Counted from the stretch's first letter, positions 19,440-31,370 are shown. The stretch is DNA of 64,000 nucleotides from Ichthyophis bannanicus (GCA_033557465.1 CM066031.1:172019043-172083042), one strand, 5' to 3'. Numbers and translations: made by a program. Notes: generated by a model not told the origin, from the letters alone.

Positions 19440-21140
19440 CCCCCAACATCAGCTCCCTTCTAGTTCCAGCCCCACCCAGCATCCGCTCCCTTCTAGTCCC
19501 CGCATCAACCCATTTCCAGTCCTAGCTCCCCCATAGCCCATGACCAGTCCTAAGCCCCCACTGATAACAAAGAGCGCGGTATATAAGAACTGTTAAATAA
19601 ATAAATAAAATAAATAAATCCGAGTCCCTCCATCAGCTCATTTCCAATCCCAGCCCCCCATAAGCCCATTTCTAGTCCTATCCTAGCTCCACCATCAGCC
19701 CATTTCCAGTCCTAGCTCCCCCATCCGAGTCCCTCCATCAGCTCATTTCCAATCCCAGCCCCCCCAACAGCCCATTTCCAGTCCTATCCTAGCCCTCCAT
19801 CAGCCCTTCCTGTCCTAGCCCCCCTCACTCAGCCCATTTCCAGTCCTAGATCCCTCCCCTCACAGCCCATTTCCATTCCAAGCCCCCCTCCCCATCAGCT
19901 ATTTGTAGTTCAAGCCTTCCTTCCTTCCACTCAGCCCATTTCCATTCCAAGCCCCCGTCCCCATCAGCTATTTGCAGTTCAAGCCCTCCTTCCACTCAGC
20001 CCATTTCCAGTCCTAGCCACCCCCCAGCCCATTACCAGTCCTAGCCCCCCCATAGCCCATTACCAGTCCTAAGCCCCCCATAACCCATTACCAGTTCTAA
20101 GCCCCACATCAGCCCACTTCCAGTCCTAAGCCCCCCCTCACCCCATTTTCAGTCTTAGCCCCCCATAGCCCATTACCAGTCCTAACCCCCATCAGCCCAT
20201 TTCAAGTCCTAGCTCACCCATCCGAGTCCCTCCATCAGCTCATTTCTAATCCCATCACCCCATCAGCCCATTTCTAATCCCAGCCCCCCATCAGCCCATT
20301 TCTAGTCCTCTCCTAGCCCCACCATCATCAGCCCATGTCAAATCCTAGCTTCCCTCCACTCAGCCCATTTCCAATCCAAGCCCCCCATGAGCCTACTTTC
20401 AGTTCTAGCCCCCCCATGAGTCCATTTCAATCCAAACCCCCCCAACAGCCCATTTCCAGTCCTATCCTAGCCCTCCATCAGCCCATTTCCTGTCCTAGCC
20501 CCCCCTCACTCAGCCCATTTCCAGTCCTAGCTCCCTCCCCTTACAGCCCATTTCCATTCCAAGCCCCCCTCCCCATCAGCTATTTGTAGTTCAAGCCCTT
20601 CTTCCACACAGCCCATTTCCATTCCAAGCCCTCGTCCCCATCAGCTATTTGCAGTTCAAGCCCTCCTTCCACTCAGCCCATTTCCACTCCTAGCCACCCC
20701 CCAGCCCATTACCAGTCCTAGCCCCCCCCATAGCCCATTACCAGTCCTAACCCCCATCAGCCCATTTCCAGTCCTAGCCCCCCATAGCCCATTTCCAGGC
20801 CTAGCCCCCCCATAGCCCATTACTAGTCCTAACCCCCCATCAGCCCATTTCCAGTCTTAGCACCCCCATAGCCCATTACCAGTCCTAACCCCCGCATCAG
20901 CACATTTCCAGTCCTAGCCCCCCCTATAGCCCATTACCATTCCTACCCCCCATCAGCCCATTTCCAGTCCTAACCCCCCCATCAGCCCACTTCCAGTCTT
21001 AGGCCCCCCACATAGCCCATTAGTAGTCCTAACCCCCCCATAGCCCATTACCAGTCCTAACCCCCCTCCCCCATCAACCCACTTCCAGTCTTAGCCCCCC
21101 CCATAGCCCATTACCAGTCCTAACCCCCCCTCCCCCATCA
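19440..21140. repeat. Minisatellite, unit about 28-36 bp
   Basis: Roughly 50 irregular copies of a pyrimidine-rich unit of the form CCCATTTCCAGTCCTAGCCC with CATCAG or CATAG links. Unit length and spelling vary. Open frames through it are by-products of the repeat. Confidence 0.9.
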
Positions 21141-21146
21141 GCCATG

Positions 21147-21556
21147 ACAGATTTAAAAAAAAAACCGGCTGCTGCTGCCGCCGTGGCAGCGGCAGAATCA
21201 AATGTCCGGCCACAGGGCCCCGCCTGCCCGGCAGAGCCTCCCTTCACCATCAGCTCTGGAGTCCCTCCTAATGCGCGGGCTTTCAGAGCTGCGAGAGCTT
21301 TTCTGACCTCTTGCGGCTCTGTTTATCCCGCCGGGGCTGATGGGAAATTCCATCAGCCCCGACGAGATTAACAGAGCCGCGAGAAGAAAGGGAAACTCTC
21401 GCGGCTCTGAAAGCCCGTGCATTGGGAGGGACTCCGGAGCTGATGGTGAAGGGAGGCTCTGCTGGGCAGGCGGGGCCCTGTGGCCGGACATTTGATTCTA
21501 CCGCTGCCACGGCGGCAGCGGCAGCAGCAGCCGATTTTTTTTTTTTTTTAAATCTG
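21147..21556. repeat. Long GC-rich inverted repeat (arms about 190 bp)
   Basis: The left arm (GGCTGCTGCTGCCGCC...GGCTCTG...GGGGCTGATGG) returns in reverse complement after a short centre near 21345. The two arms are capped by A9 and T16 runs. It is the right subterminal part of the hAT-like element and would fold into a strong hairpin. Confidence 0.85.
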
Positions 21557-21642
21557 CTTTTGCTAATGTAGAATGTTTTTTTGCGCGGGGCCCTGTGCAA
21601 AAAACATTCTTGCTCAATGGGCGGGCCGGCCCTGCCTAGATA

Positions 21643-21775
21643 TATCCTATCTCCAATTGTGTTGTCTGTCTTGACAACACTGTAAGCTCTTATGAAAAGA
21701 GACTGTCTCTTACGTGTCTCTGTAGGGTACTGTGTATGCCTTGTAGTGCTATATAAATGATAAGTAATAGCAGTT
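21643..21775 (+). mobile_element. L2 3' UTR, right part
   Basis: Contains GTAAGCTCTTATGAAAAGAGACTGTCTC and GTAGTGCTATATAAATGATAA, the typical L2 3' tail. It lies within the L1 element and so inserted into it. Confidence 0.75.
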
Positions 21776-21839
21776 CGTACAGTTAGGTGCTAAGTTGTGG
21801 TGGGTTCAGTGAGAGTTGGTGTGGCAGCCTTCAATGGAC

Positions 21840-22390
21840 TAATGGAGTATTTCTTCTAAATTTAGACTGCTTTACAGACTATCATACATCGCCATATAGA
21901 GCGAGCTGTTAGTTTATCAGCATATGCTCTTCCAATATGGGAACAGGATGGGTCGCTGCTTGGCTTGTTTGATTGCTTCCTTCGATGGGCCTCGAGATTA
22001 AAATGGTACATCGTATTCAGCTAGGAAAGACATTGGTGCTATATTTTCCAAGTTTTATGAACAGCTGAATGGAGGTGAGGGAATAGATGAAGTCAAGTTT
22101 GAAGGTTTTCTAAATGGTTTGGTATTACCCTGGCTTACAACTGAGCAGCAAGAACTGCTTCAAACCCCAATTGAGGATGCAGAAGTTCTTCATGCAGTAT
22201 GACAGTTGAAAGGATGTAAAGTCCTAGGTCATGATGGACTAAGGACAGAATATTATCACTTGTTGGATGAGTTGGAGGTCCCTTCTCTTAATGCTATGTT
22301 CTCTTATGCATTATGTACCAGAGCATTTCCGGGATTGGTTAATAGGACACTTATTAACTGGCTGTAGCATTCATCAGCATAGTACACCAT
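21840..22390 (+). mobile_element. L1-clade LINE fragment, start of RT
   Basis: Continuation of the 17481-18400 element after two nested insertions. The + strand reads LVLPWLTTEQQELLQTPIED, then QLKGCKVLGHDGLRTEYYHL, the L1 block before RT (LTPEQ...L...I...E, then GPDGLTAEFY). Stops interrupt it. Confidence 0.65.
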
Positions 22391-22755
22391 GGGGTAGATT
22401 CTAATCCCCAAATAGCGGTGATGTATGTCCGGCTTGTATTTTAATTTTGTTTTATTTCTGAGGCTCGCACCCCCTGAGGAAGGCCGGGATGGCCGAAATG
22501 TGTTGGGGGTTTCTAATAAAGTTTGCTGACCGTCATCCATTGCACCTGCTCCTTTGTTTTCTCGACTTTCTTTGCAAGTGCACTTTGCTCCCTGTTGGAT
22601 TGCCAAATCGGCACCGTACATTTTCTGCACATCTGGAAGGCCCGAACCTGCAGACATTTGAATCGGCCTCCATCTATTTATTCACTACAGTGGTTGCCTT
22701 TAGAATGGATGTCACTGCTTTGTTTGGATGTCACTGTACTATGTTACCATGTTAC
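22391..22755. other. Unassigned; possible repeat end
   Basis: Contains CCCCTGAGGAAGGCCGGGATGG and an AATAAA near 22517. The CCTGAGGAAG-type phrase recurs in amphibian repeats, but I cannot assign it. Confidence 0.3.
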
Positions 22756-22841
22756 GTTAGGGGAAGTTATCAGTTCACCTCCATTGTCCCTAGTAAATTA
22801 CTACAATATTACCTGGAAATGAACTGATAACTTCCCCTAAC
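22755..22841. repeat. 22-bp perfect hairpin
   Basis: GTTAGGGGAAGTTATCAGTT at about 22756 is matched in reverse complement at 22820-22841, with a loop of about 43 bases. It may be a MITE relic. Confidence 0.7.
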
Positions 22842-22925
22842 ATAACATAGTAACATAGTACAGTATATGATGGCAGATAAAGACCAGTATGGTCCATCTA
22901 GTCTACCCAGTAAGGTGGCTACAGT
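22842..22925 (-). mobile_element. CR1 3' end (family C)
   Basis: ACATAGTAACATAGTAC, then GATGGCAGATAAAGACCAGTATGGTCC, is the reverse of a CR1 3' terminus; compare 30449-30518 on the + strand. Confidence 0.7.
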
Positions 22926-23064
22926 AGGTGTACCCACTGCTCTGTTCAGGTCACCACTCACTATGCTTTTGTTTAGGGTTGTACCCACCGCTCCGTGCAG
23001 GTCACCCCTCTATTTGTTGAGGTATAGGAAATAGTTAAGCTTATTTTGATTTTATCCTGCACAA

Positions 23065-24300
23065 GAACATAAGAAATGCCATACTGGGTCAGACCAAGGT
23101 CCATCAAGTCCAGTACCATGTTTCTAACAGTGGCCAATCCAGGTCACAAGTACCTGGCAGGCTCCCCAAAAGGCATACAGGTTCCATAATGGTCGTCTTG
23201 GGATAAGCAGTGGATTTCCTGGGTCCTCTTTAATAATGATTTATGGACCTTTCCTCCAGGAACTTGCCCAAACCCTTTTTAAACCCAGCTACATTAACAG
23301 CTTTGACTACATCTTCTCGTAATGAATTCCAGATTTGATTATGCATTGAGTAAAAAAAATATTTTCTTGTATTAGTCTTAAATGGGTTACATTGTAGCTT
23401 CATTGCATGTCCTCTAGTCCTTCTACTTTTTGATGGCGTAAACAACCAATCTACGTTTACCCATTCCACTTCATTCATTAATTTATAGACCTCTATCATA
23501 TCCCCCTTCAGCCGTCTCTTTTCCAAGTTGAAGAACCCCAACCTTTTAAGCCTCTCCTCATAGGAGTATCCTTTACTATTTTTGTCGCTCTTCTCTGTAC
23601 CTTTTCTAATTCTGCTATAAAGGAATCCACTGTGTCTGTCCCATGTCATTTTGAATTTCATCACTGTATTTGCCCCCACCACTTCCATCGGGAGGGCATT
23701 CCAAGCATCCACCACCCTCGCTTTTAAGTTTGCTTCCTTGCAGCTTCTTTTTATGTCCTCTAGTTTCACAGCTTCCCATTCTTTGAAAAAGGTTTGTTTG
23801 TTCATTAATACCCTTTAAGTACTTAAACATCTGTATCATATCTCCCTTATCCTTTCCTTCCTCTAGGGTGTATATATTTAGGTCTTTAAGTCTCTTCTCA
23901 TACGTCTGACGCAGGTCCAAATCACTTTGATTGCCTTCCTCTGAACTGTTTCAAGTCTTTTTATGCCCTTCATGAGATATGGTCTCCAAAACTGAACACA
24001 GTACTCCAAGTGAGGCCTCACCAATTACTTGTACAGGGGCATTAATACTTCTTCCTTTCTGCTGGTTAATCCTCTCTGTATGTAACCCAGCATCCTTCTG
24101 TCTTTGGCCACCGCCTTGTCACATTGCTTCACCACATTGAACAGTACCGGTCCCAGGACCAATCCTTGGGGCACACCCCTACTCACCTTTCCTTCTTCTG
24201 AGTGAGTTCAGTTTACCACCACCTTCTGTTGTTTGTCAGTCAACCAATTTCTGATCCAGTTCACAACCTTGGGACCCATCCCCTTTTCTGGAAAATTATC
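23065..24300 (-). mobile_element. CR1 LINE 3' part (family B)
   Basis: Reverse of the family-B end (GAACATAAGAAATGCCATAC at 23065). The minus-strand frames give GYSYEERLKRLGFFNLEKRRLKGDMIEVYKLM, read in pieces with stops, then upstream RT-end sequence. A stretch near 23600-23920 resembles family A, so two copies may be joined here. Confidence 0.75.
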
Positions 24301-24844
24301 TTCTACCCAGTCACATCATCTTGGGAAAAGACTCCTCTGGTTGGGAAAATCCAACTTCATCTATAAACCACTCCCAAAGTCAGAGCTCTGTCTCTGGCAG
24401 TCAGCCACTGCGTCATGGAGATGTAGAGGGGGTCTGCCCTTAGGGGAAGGGGCCTTTGGGAGTCAGCCATTTCACCATGAGGGAGTAAAGGTATCTGCCC
24501 TTAAGGGACAAATAGCTTGGCTATCCCTAACTCCTCAGATCATCTAGAAGGAGCCACATAGCTAAAGCTGTGAGCCGTAGAGAGCAGAGGGGTCAGATGG
24601 TGCCTTGGGCTCAAGCCTGCACAAAGAGGTTCTTGTGTGTGCAAACCCCGTTGGCGCCCTCATCTTGCTCAGGAAGAGAGCAGCTCTGTCTGTGAAAGGA
24701 AGGAGCAGAAAAGAAGAAGAGAGTCACCCACTCCAAGAGAAGGAGAAAGGAGTACAGCAACATTTCAGAAACCCAGTGACCCAAGAGCCAGGAGCACCTG
24801 CAGTGCAGTTTTGGAGAGCTGCCTCTACAAAAGCCATCAGTACA

Positions 24845-24905
24845 CTGTATATTTATTTTATTTATTTAACATTTCTTTTATACCGCGCTATTGTAGAATA
24901 TTGTA
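24845..24905 (-). repeat. LINE/SINE 3' tail (reverse)
   Basis: TTTATTTTATTTATTTAACA followed by TTTATACCGCGC is the reverse of an AATAAATAAA-type tail of a SINE or L2-like LINE. Confidence 0.6.
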
Positions 24906-26035
24906 TCTATATTGTAGAAACAGAGAAAGTGATGAAAGTAAACACTATACAGCGTATCCATTCTGCCCTTCCATATCAACTACTAAGCTTTCCTGTTCCT
25001 TTTTTTCCTTTAGAGATCTTCTGTATCTGTCCCATGCTTTCTTGAATTCAGATATAATCCTTGTCTCCAGTACCCCCACTGTGAAACTATTCCATGCATC
25101 TATCGCTCTTTCCATAAAGAAATATTTCTGCAAAATACTCCTGAGTCTATCATCTTTCACCTTCATCTTATGCCCCCTCGTTGCAGAGCTTTCTTTAAAA
25201 TGAAAGAGGCTCTCCTCCTGTACATTTATGCCATGGAGGTATTTAAATGTACTTATCTTATCTCAACTCGCTTGTCTTTCTTCCAAAGTATGACGAAGAC
25301 TACTGACCATTTGATAGCCACCCTCTGCACTGGCTCTAGCCTGTTTATTCGTATATCCTTTTGAAGGTGCTGTTTCCAGAATTGCACAGAATACTCCAAA
25401 GGAGGTCGCGCCAGAGACTTATACAGAGGCACTATCACGTCTTTTCTTCTGCTGGCCATTCCTCTTTCGATGTACCCAAGCATCCTTCTGGCTTTTGCCA
25501 TTGCCTTTTCTACCAGTTTAGCAACCTTAGGATCATCAGAAACAGTCCTTCTTTCGAAGACTGAAATATTTCACCACTAATACTGTACCGCTCCCTTGGA
25601 TTTTTTCAGACCTTGCATTTTTTAGCAAATTCTTCAAGCTTCGCTAGATCCCTGCTCATGTTATTTACACTTTCCTGAGTGTCTACCCTCTTGCAGATTT
25701 TGGTATCATCTACAAAGAGGCAAACCTTACCTGACAGCTCTTCTGCAATATCACAAAAATGTTAAAAAGAATTGGACTAAGACGAAATCCTTTGGCACAC
25801 CACTGGTAATGTCCTTCTCCTCAAAGTGAGCTGCATTTACCTGTACACTTTGTTGCCTCCCATTCAATCAATTTCTAACCCAGTTGGCCAATTTGGGATC
25901 CATCCATAAGGCGTTCAATTTATTTATAAGTTGCCTGTGTGGACCAGTGTCAAAGGCTTTCATGAAATCAAAGGGAAGAAGGAGATCTTCAGAACAATGA
26001 CTGTGGTCAGTAAATCTACTAACCAGGTTAATTGT

Positions 26036-26453
26036 GGCCACCGGGATATTCATCAGCACTGACACGGTTAGTGCTGCTGAAGTATCCCCGGGTGCCACCT
26101 CTGAATGCACCAACATTAGCTGGCGAGCATCGAGGGATTCCGGGGCGGAGCAAAGGTGGCATCCAGGGATAACTGGGCAGCAGCGATATTCAGCCACAGC
26201 CCGGTTCTTCCTAAGCAATAAAAGTGAGGCCAGCAATGAAAGTTAGGCACCTTAAAGTGTGGCCTACTTTTCAATGCAGAAGCTAACCATGGAGCGGCTG
26301 AATATCACTGCTGCCCAGTTAGCTTCTCTGCTATCCATCTGACCCGGATATTCAAAGCCAGTGGCTAGATAGGGCCCTGGCATTCAAAATCCAGGTCTTT
26401 AATTCAGCGGCGGCGAGTAGTCACTTTAGCAGCAGTAGCCACTGGCGCTGGGC
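26036..26453. repeat. Insertion of the GATATTCAGC-type palindromic repeat in CR1
   Basis: Contains ATATTCATCAGCACTGACAC, GATATTCAGCCACAGCCCGG and GAATATCACTGCTGCCCAGTTAGC, the same sub-motifs as 52000-53040 and 54560-54985. It interrupts CR1 RT at the palm, so it inserted later. Confidence 0.65.
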
Positions 26454-27075
26454 ACTAACTACACCTAGCGCTCTCCCTCGGTCCAACTCTCTGGTCACCC
26501 AGTCAAAGAAATTAATTTGATTTGTCTGACGAGATCTACCTTTAGCAAAACTATGGTGCTTCAAATCCTGCAATCCGTTGTATTTCAGAAACCTCACTAT
26601 CTTATCTTTTAGTAGCATTTCCATTAATTTACTCTTCATAGAGGTCAGATTAACCGGTCTCATTTTTACTTCCACTTTTGCACAGAGGGACCACATGCAC
26701 CCTTTTCAAGTCCTCTCCTGACTCGAAAGAAACATTGAAAAGTTCAGAAAGTGGAGCCATTAGAACTTCTGTAAGTTCCTTCAATACTCTCGGATGTATC
26801 CTATCTGGCCCATCTCTGTCTACTTTTAGTTTAGCTAGCTCCTCTCAGGAAATCATTCAAGATCCACCTTACTTCTTTTCCTATTTGTGACTGTTTTCTG
26901 ACATTCTGCTCCTAGGCCTTCATCCTTATGATTTCAATAAAGAAGAATTCTTTGTTTTTTGTGGTCACACTGCCTTTTTGCTGGGCAGTGCTGGGCAGTG
27001 GTGCCTTTTTGTATGTGTATACCTTCATCTGAGAACACAGAACAGAAATATTTGTTAAGCGATTCTGCTTTATCT

Positions 27076-27235
27076 TCATTTTTTTACATTTATTTATTTA
27101 AAACATTTATATACCGCACTAATTACCTAGGCGGTTTACAAAAAAAACATACAGAATAATAAAAATACAGACTAATATACATAATAAAACATCACTACAA
27201 ACAAATTCCATAAAAAAACAGGCATAACATCAGAT
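27076..27235 (-). mobile_element. LINE/SINE 3' end inserted in CR1
   Basis: ACATTTATTTATTTAAAACA followed by TTTATATACCGCACTAATTACC is the reverse of a tail of the type GCGGTATATAAATGTTT(AAATA)n. It breaks the CR1 frame at the RT N-terminal block. Confidence 0.65.
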
Positions 27236-27770
27236 TTTGCATATGCCCTCCCTTCACCCTTGAGTCTGACAATACCACTTTTGCACTTCTTCTATCACTA
27301 ACATATCTGAAAAAAGATTTGTTCCCCTATTTTACTGCATTAGCTATTTCTTCCATTTGTATCTTTGCTTTCCTGACTACTTTCCTAGCTTCTCTTAGCT
27401 TTTCCAAATATTGATGCTTGTCTTCTTCTTTCTGTGCTCTTTCATGAAGGCCAAACTCTTTTTCTTCACATTTTAAGTTACTGTACTTATTTCCAGAATA
27501 TAGAAGTCTCCTTCTCCTTTTACATTTATTTACTTTATTAACAGGAGCAAAGGTTTCCCTGAAGGTAACCAAGAAAGAGTGAAGAGAGAAAGAGGAGTAA
27601 AGAAGTGAAGCTACCTGGAACAAGTTCCAGAACTACGTAGATGAGCATTTAAATAATGTTGCTTTGCTGGCTGAGTGAAAAAAGAAGGAGATACAATGCT
27701 TGTAATATAGTTAAAATTGTATCTTTGCTTTACTAGTGATTGTTGAAACATTTTTCCCTCTACCTTCATT

Positions 27771-28066
27771 GTTTATTTATTTATTTAACATTTCTTATAT
27801 ACTGCCTTTCATGATATCAAGGTGGTTTACATTGAACAAACTGAAATTACATTGAACAGGGCATTATAACTTGGAGATAACTACTTTACAGGGAACATGG
27901 GCAATGGAGGGTTAAGTGGCTTGCCCAAGACCACAAGCAGTACCTGTGGGACTAGAAACCCCAGTCCTTCCGGCACAAGGTTGCTGTCCTTTAGTGGTGG
28001 GATTTGAACCCCCGACCTTCCAGCCTGAAATACCTTGCCCCAACCACTAGGCCACTCCTCCACTCC
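27771..28066 (-). mobile_element. tRNA-derived SINE
   Basis: On the minus strand it opens GGAGGAGTGGCCTAGTGGTT (A-box) and has GGGTTCAAATCCC (B-box), then CTTGTGGTCTTGGGCAAGCC and an L2-like tail ending (AAATA)n. It is the same family as the SINE at 40243-40523. The tRNA-like head would bind Pol III factors; the tail would recruit an L2-type LINE. Confidence 0.85.
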
Positions 28067-28079
28067 TTGTTGTTGATAT

Positions 28080-28769
28080 CTCGGTGACCCTATAGTTCTT
28101 TAAATAAACTCTTGGTTCAGAACACACATTCTGGCCTGGACTCCATTATTTTGAGAAGGGAAAAGGAGTTTTAAGTGCCATAAACTTCCCAATTAGGGAT
28201 GTGCTTTTGTTTTGAAACAAAAGTGGCAATAGTGCACGCACCACTGCTCAAAAGAGCGCACCATTGAAAAAAAAATGAAAGCCCCCATGAAACAAAACAC
28301 ATTTTTTCCCTGAACACCCCTGCTCACCATGTATACTGGTCCCATTCAAAGAACTCACTACATTTTCCCAAGAGTAGAAACTGAAAGATCTTCATTGGTT
28401 TTGGATGATTGTGGCCACTGTCTGCTAAGGCTACACATAGGCAGGCGGTTTACAAGTGAATTAAATTTAAAATCTGCTGGCTCAACTTAAGGGTGCTTCA
28501 TCTGGTCTATCTAAAGGATCTTTATATTGGCATACCCCTGCTTGCAGCTTACACTTTGAGAATGTTGTCAGTCTGAAGGTTTCCTCACTGGGAGTCATGA
28601 AGCCATGCTTGGCTTTTTCCGTAGCTGACCCTTGCTTGTAGAATGAATCGTCTTTTGAGCTTAGGATGTCGTGGGATAGGAAATGTTTTAGAGAAAAGTT
28701 TAAAGCCCTCTTTTTAATGTGGCTTTTGCTGTTTTGAGATGATAATCTTTTAGGGGGTTATTCCAAGAC
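28080..28769. other. Intron sequence, nothing recognised
   Basis: No coding or repeat signal I can name, apart from an A10 run near 28270. Confidence 0.4.
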
Positions 28770-28777
28770 ACAAAAAG

Positions 28778-29450
28778 CAGGGATGGACGTCCTGTTGGGG
28801 TGTGCATCCTCGTTATTTGTGCCCTTTCCCGATCCCATCTAACTTCCCTGCACATTTTATGGGGAAGTTAGAAGGAGGTGGGAAAGGGGCGGATCGGGGC
28901 TGGCATTAGGGCGGGCAGTGGGCGCACATCGGCCCTGGACGTACAGGACCGATTCTAATGTTGGCCCTGTAGTCCGGGACCGGCGACTTGCATGGGGAAC
29001 TTATTCCACCTCCAAGGTGGAATAAGTTCCCCTAGTCACCAGGAATTGGCAGGCCTGGGGCGCGGATGGGGCGGGGGGGGGGGGGGGCTGAGGACATTCC
29101 CTACAGCCCAACCCTGGCTTTAGGAGGCCAGATCAGGGGTTGGGCTGCGGGGAAATCACTGCTGGAGCTGGGGATCGCAGCTCTCCAATGGAGCCATGGT
29201 ACCATGGCAACCAGATGCCATGGCGCCGTAGCTCCATTGAAGAGCCCTGACTGATTTAGCTGGGGAAGACCTGTACATGCAGGCCGGATAGAATCAGAGT
29301 CCCGGCCTATATGTACAGGCCTGTTCGTGATTCTGATCCCACGGGGCTAGACTTGCCCTGCGGGATCAGAATCGCAACTCCCTCTTTGTGTCCGGTTCTG
29401 GACAGATGCACAGAGGGCCTAAATGTGCAGATCAGAATCGGACCCTTAGT
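28778..29450. repeat. GC-rich palindromic repeat, copy 1
   Basis: Contains the short palindrome GGAACTTATTCCACCTCCAAGGTGGAATAAGTTCC, read as two arms around 29015, a second palindrome of the GCCATGGTACCATGGC type at about 29200, and CTGATCCCACGGGGC arms near 29335. The same modules recur in reverse order at 55455-56095 and again at 62545-63140. Noncoding. I find no clear terminal repeats. Confidence 0.75.
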
Positions 29451-29517
29451 GTCTTTTAAATGTCTGCTTGTTGTATTGACTGTTTTCCACATAGGATGGA
29501 TTTTTAACCAGTCTTGT

Positions 29518-29602
29518 GGTTGGATTGGCCACTGTTGGAAACAGGATACTGGGCTTGATGGACCTTGGTCTGACCCAGTATGACATATCTTATGTTCTTA
29601 AA
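29518..29602 (+). mobile_element. CR1 3' end (family B), very short
   Basis: GGATTGGCCACTGTTGGAAACAGG through TTATGTTCTTA; only the last 80 bases of a family-B CR1. Confidence 0.8.
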
Positions 29603-29858
29603 TAAATGTTTTTTTAAATAAATAAATAGATTAATGAAGGGATATAGTCATGTAATATAGATGGCAGGATCTTGTAGGTAGCCAAACATTCAGAGTGCAC
29701 ATAAATAGATGTGGGGAAAAATGTCGCTTGCCTGTTGACAAGCTCCAGCAACCACGGAGAGCAAAAATAATACTCCTAAAGTTATCCATCACACTCTTTT
29801 GTTAAGGATTTGACATGAAATAAATTCTAAACAGCTGTCTCTTTCTTTCCTGCTGCAG

Positions 29859-29999
29859 CTGGTAATCTCTGATGAAATTTTGAAGGCCCTTGCTGAGAAC
29901 ATTACTGAAAATCTCTGCCTCGGCTGTTGTGACACCAATGTGACTTTTAACCCAGAACCAAGAAATGGAGAAAGGGCTGGCGTGCAATCTGCCAATAAG
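29859..29999 (+). CDS. Host gene exon B (47 codons, phase 0/0)
   Basis: The acceptor tract CTCTTTCTTTCCTGCTGCAG ends at 29858 and the donor AAG|GTGAGG starts at 30000. The 141 bases are open and encode LVISDEILKALAENITENL, then CLGCCDTNVTFNPEP and a hydrophilic end. The CLGCCDTNVT stretch resembles CWGCCSVNST in exon C, which suggests an internal or exon duplication. A metal-binding or disulphide role for the cysteines is only a guess. Protein family not recognised. Confidence 0.8.
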
Positions 30000-30109
30000 G
30001 TGAGGAACCATTCACTAGCACTAATGTGCAACCGTTACCCGGCAGACTGGGTAGAAGGGACGATCAAAAGTCTATTTTAAAACAGTTGCATGCATTTCAC
30101 ATGTGTAAA

Positions 30110-30430
30110 TAGAGCATATAGAGGATCATTTTATGAACTCCCACGTAATTAACACGTTTTTACGTGCATGTTTAATGCCTCTTTTATAAAGGCAAGTGTA
30201 TGCGTACTTAACTTTATAAAACAGGGGTGTGCGTGGCAGAGAACGTGGGTCAAACTGAAGTGTGAGCACACACTGTACACTGACCCTATGGCTGCTGTAA
30301 GTCTTCACAGATACACCTGTATTTTATTAAATATGCACATACTAGTGCATTCCGCACAGCTCTGTCCAAATGCACGCCCACAGCGAAAGTATGCACCCCT
30401 GGGCCTACGCACGTACTTATAAAATAGTGC
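30110..30430. repeat. MITE-like repeat of the TTTTATAAA type
   Basis: The left end has GATCATTTTATGAACTCCC..., the right end ACTTATAAAATAGTGCC, with CACGTAA and GTGCGTAC-type internal motifs. Similar sequence starts again at 63720. Terminal repeats are imperfect, so the boundaries are approximate. Confidence 0.4.
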
Positions 30431-30448
30431 CTGACTCATATATGCGTG

Positions 30449-30518
30449 TAAAGGCAGACTAGATGGAACATACTGGTCTTTATCTGCCATCATTTACTAT
30501 ATTACTATGTTACTATGT
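30449..30518 (+). mobile_element. CR1 3' end (family C)
   Basis: GACTAGATGGAACATACTGG then CTTTATCTGCCATCATTTAC and a TTACTATG-repeat end. Forward version of 22842-22925. Confidence 0.7.
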
Positions 30519-30574
30519 ATGCTTGTAAGGCTCGGTGACCACAGAGACCAGGGTTCAAATCCCACTTGCACTCC

Positions 30575-30860
30575 TTCTGTGTTTTAAATTTAAATTAAAA
30601 GTACTTTGCTGATACTAGGCCCTGAGTGACTATTAAATTTAAACTGCAAGCTCTCTGCTGGGTTCCAAATTTAACCAGAAAGCTCTCTTCTGTGTTTTGA
30701 ATTTAAACTAAAAGTACTTTGCTGATGCTAGGCCCTGAGTGACTATTAAATTTAAACTACAAGCTCTCTGCTGGGTATGAAATGTAACCAGAAAGTTCTC
30801 TTCTGTGTTTTAAATTTAAACTTAAACTGCTGCTACTAGGCCCTGACCGATTTTACAAAA
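30575..30860. repeat. Tandem repeat, about 112-bp unit, 2.5 copies
   Basis: AAGTACTTTGCTGAT.CTAGG, CCCTGAGTGACTATTAAATT and AAGCTCTCTGCTGGG recur at 30620, 30733 and (partly) 30841. Each unit contains TTTAAATTTAAA-type palindromes. Confidence 0.75.
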
Positions 30861-31370
30861 AACAGTGGGTTCACAGATTAATTAGCTTTAATACAAAGAA
30901 TTCCTTTCAGAAAATTCCCAGAAGTATATACTCACAATTGCAGATCTCTCTCCAGAAGTAACAGTCCCCTTTTCTAGTCCTTCAAGATATCGCCCGGTAT
31001 ATAACACACTTCTAAGGGGTGTTGGGGTGGGGGCAGGAATGGGTGATTCTGAGAGGCAGGAGACCAGGTATGATGCCCGGCCTGTGGCGGCTCGTCTCGG
31101 GGTGCGGGCAGCTGCCCCCTGGGGTACCCACAAACTATTGGCAAGAAAACAACAAGCACCTCCAATATACCCGCAGGCAAGATTCCCGCAGGCAGGGAAA
31201 AAAGATAGGCAAAGGATCAGCAGCGGCGGTAAGCCCTCGGCAGACGACCTGCCGGCACGAGTTCTCTCCTAGCGACGGGGCGAGCTGCTGGAGAAATGGA
31301 GCCAAGTTGGGCTGACGATCTACCTCTGACCCCTCCGCGATCTACAGGTAGATTGCGATCTACCTGTTGG
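30861..31370. other. GC-rich unassigned sequence next to the tandem repeat
   Basis: Possibly the rest of the same repeat unit or an LTR remnant. Short open frames here (31019-31315, 30888-31133) overlap on both strands and look like composition effects. Confidence 0.3.

Larger units (their letters stand above)
18457..21634. mobile_element. hAT-like non-autonomous transposon packed with minisatellite (3.18 kb)
   Basis: Terminal inverted repeats CAGGGGCGGCCCA and (right, complement) CAGGGCCGGCCCG. The perfect 8-bp duplication CCTAGATA flanks it at 18449-18456 and 21635-21642. No transposase is visible. The interior has unassigned AT-rich sequence (18550-19435), a LINE 3' tail (about 19565-19620), a 1.7-kb minisatellite (19440-21140) and a long GC-rich hairpin (21147-21556). 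Confidence 0.85.
24910..27555 (-). mobile_element. CR1 LINE (family A), long but degenerate
   Basis: From right to left on the minus strand: the EDKHQYLEKLREARKVVRKA block (about 27400), the RT palm with SKLMEMLLKDKIVRFL and FDWVTRELDRGRALGV, FMKAFDTGPHRQLINKLNAL (about 25900), thumb SLARPPLEYSVQFWKQHL (about 25400) and the C-terminal YFFMERAIDAWNSF block (about 25100). It collinearly matches the CR1 at 37981-44166. Two insertions (26036-26453 and 27076-27235) and many stops show it is old. Confidence 0.85.

Noticed and set aside
31019..31315. Possible GC-rich exon or CpG promoter near 31.0-31.3 kb
   Set aside because: Overlapping frames on both strands, no convincing splice sites, and next to a tandem repeat.
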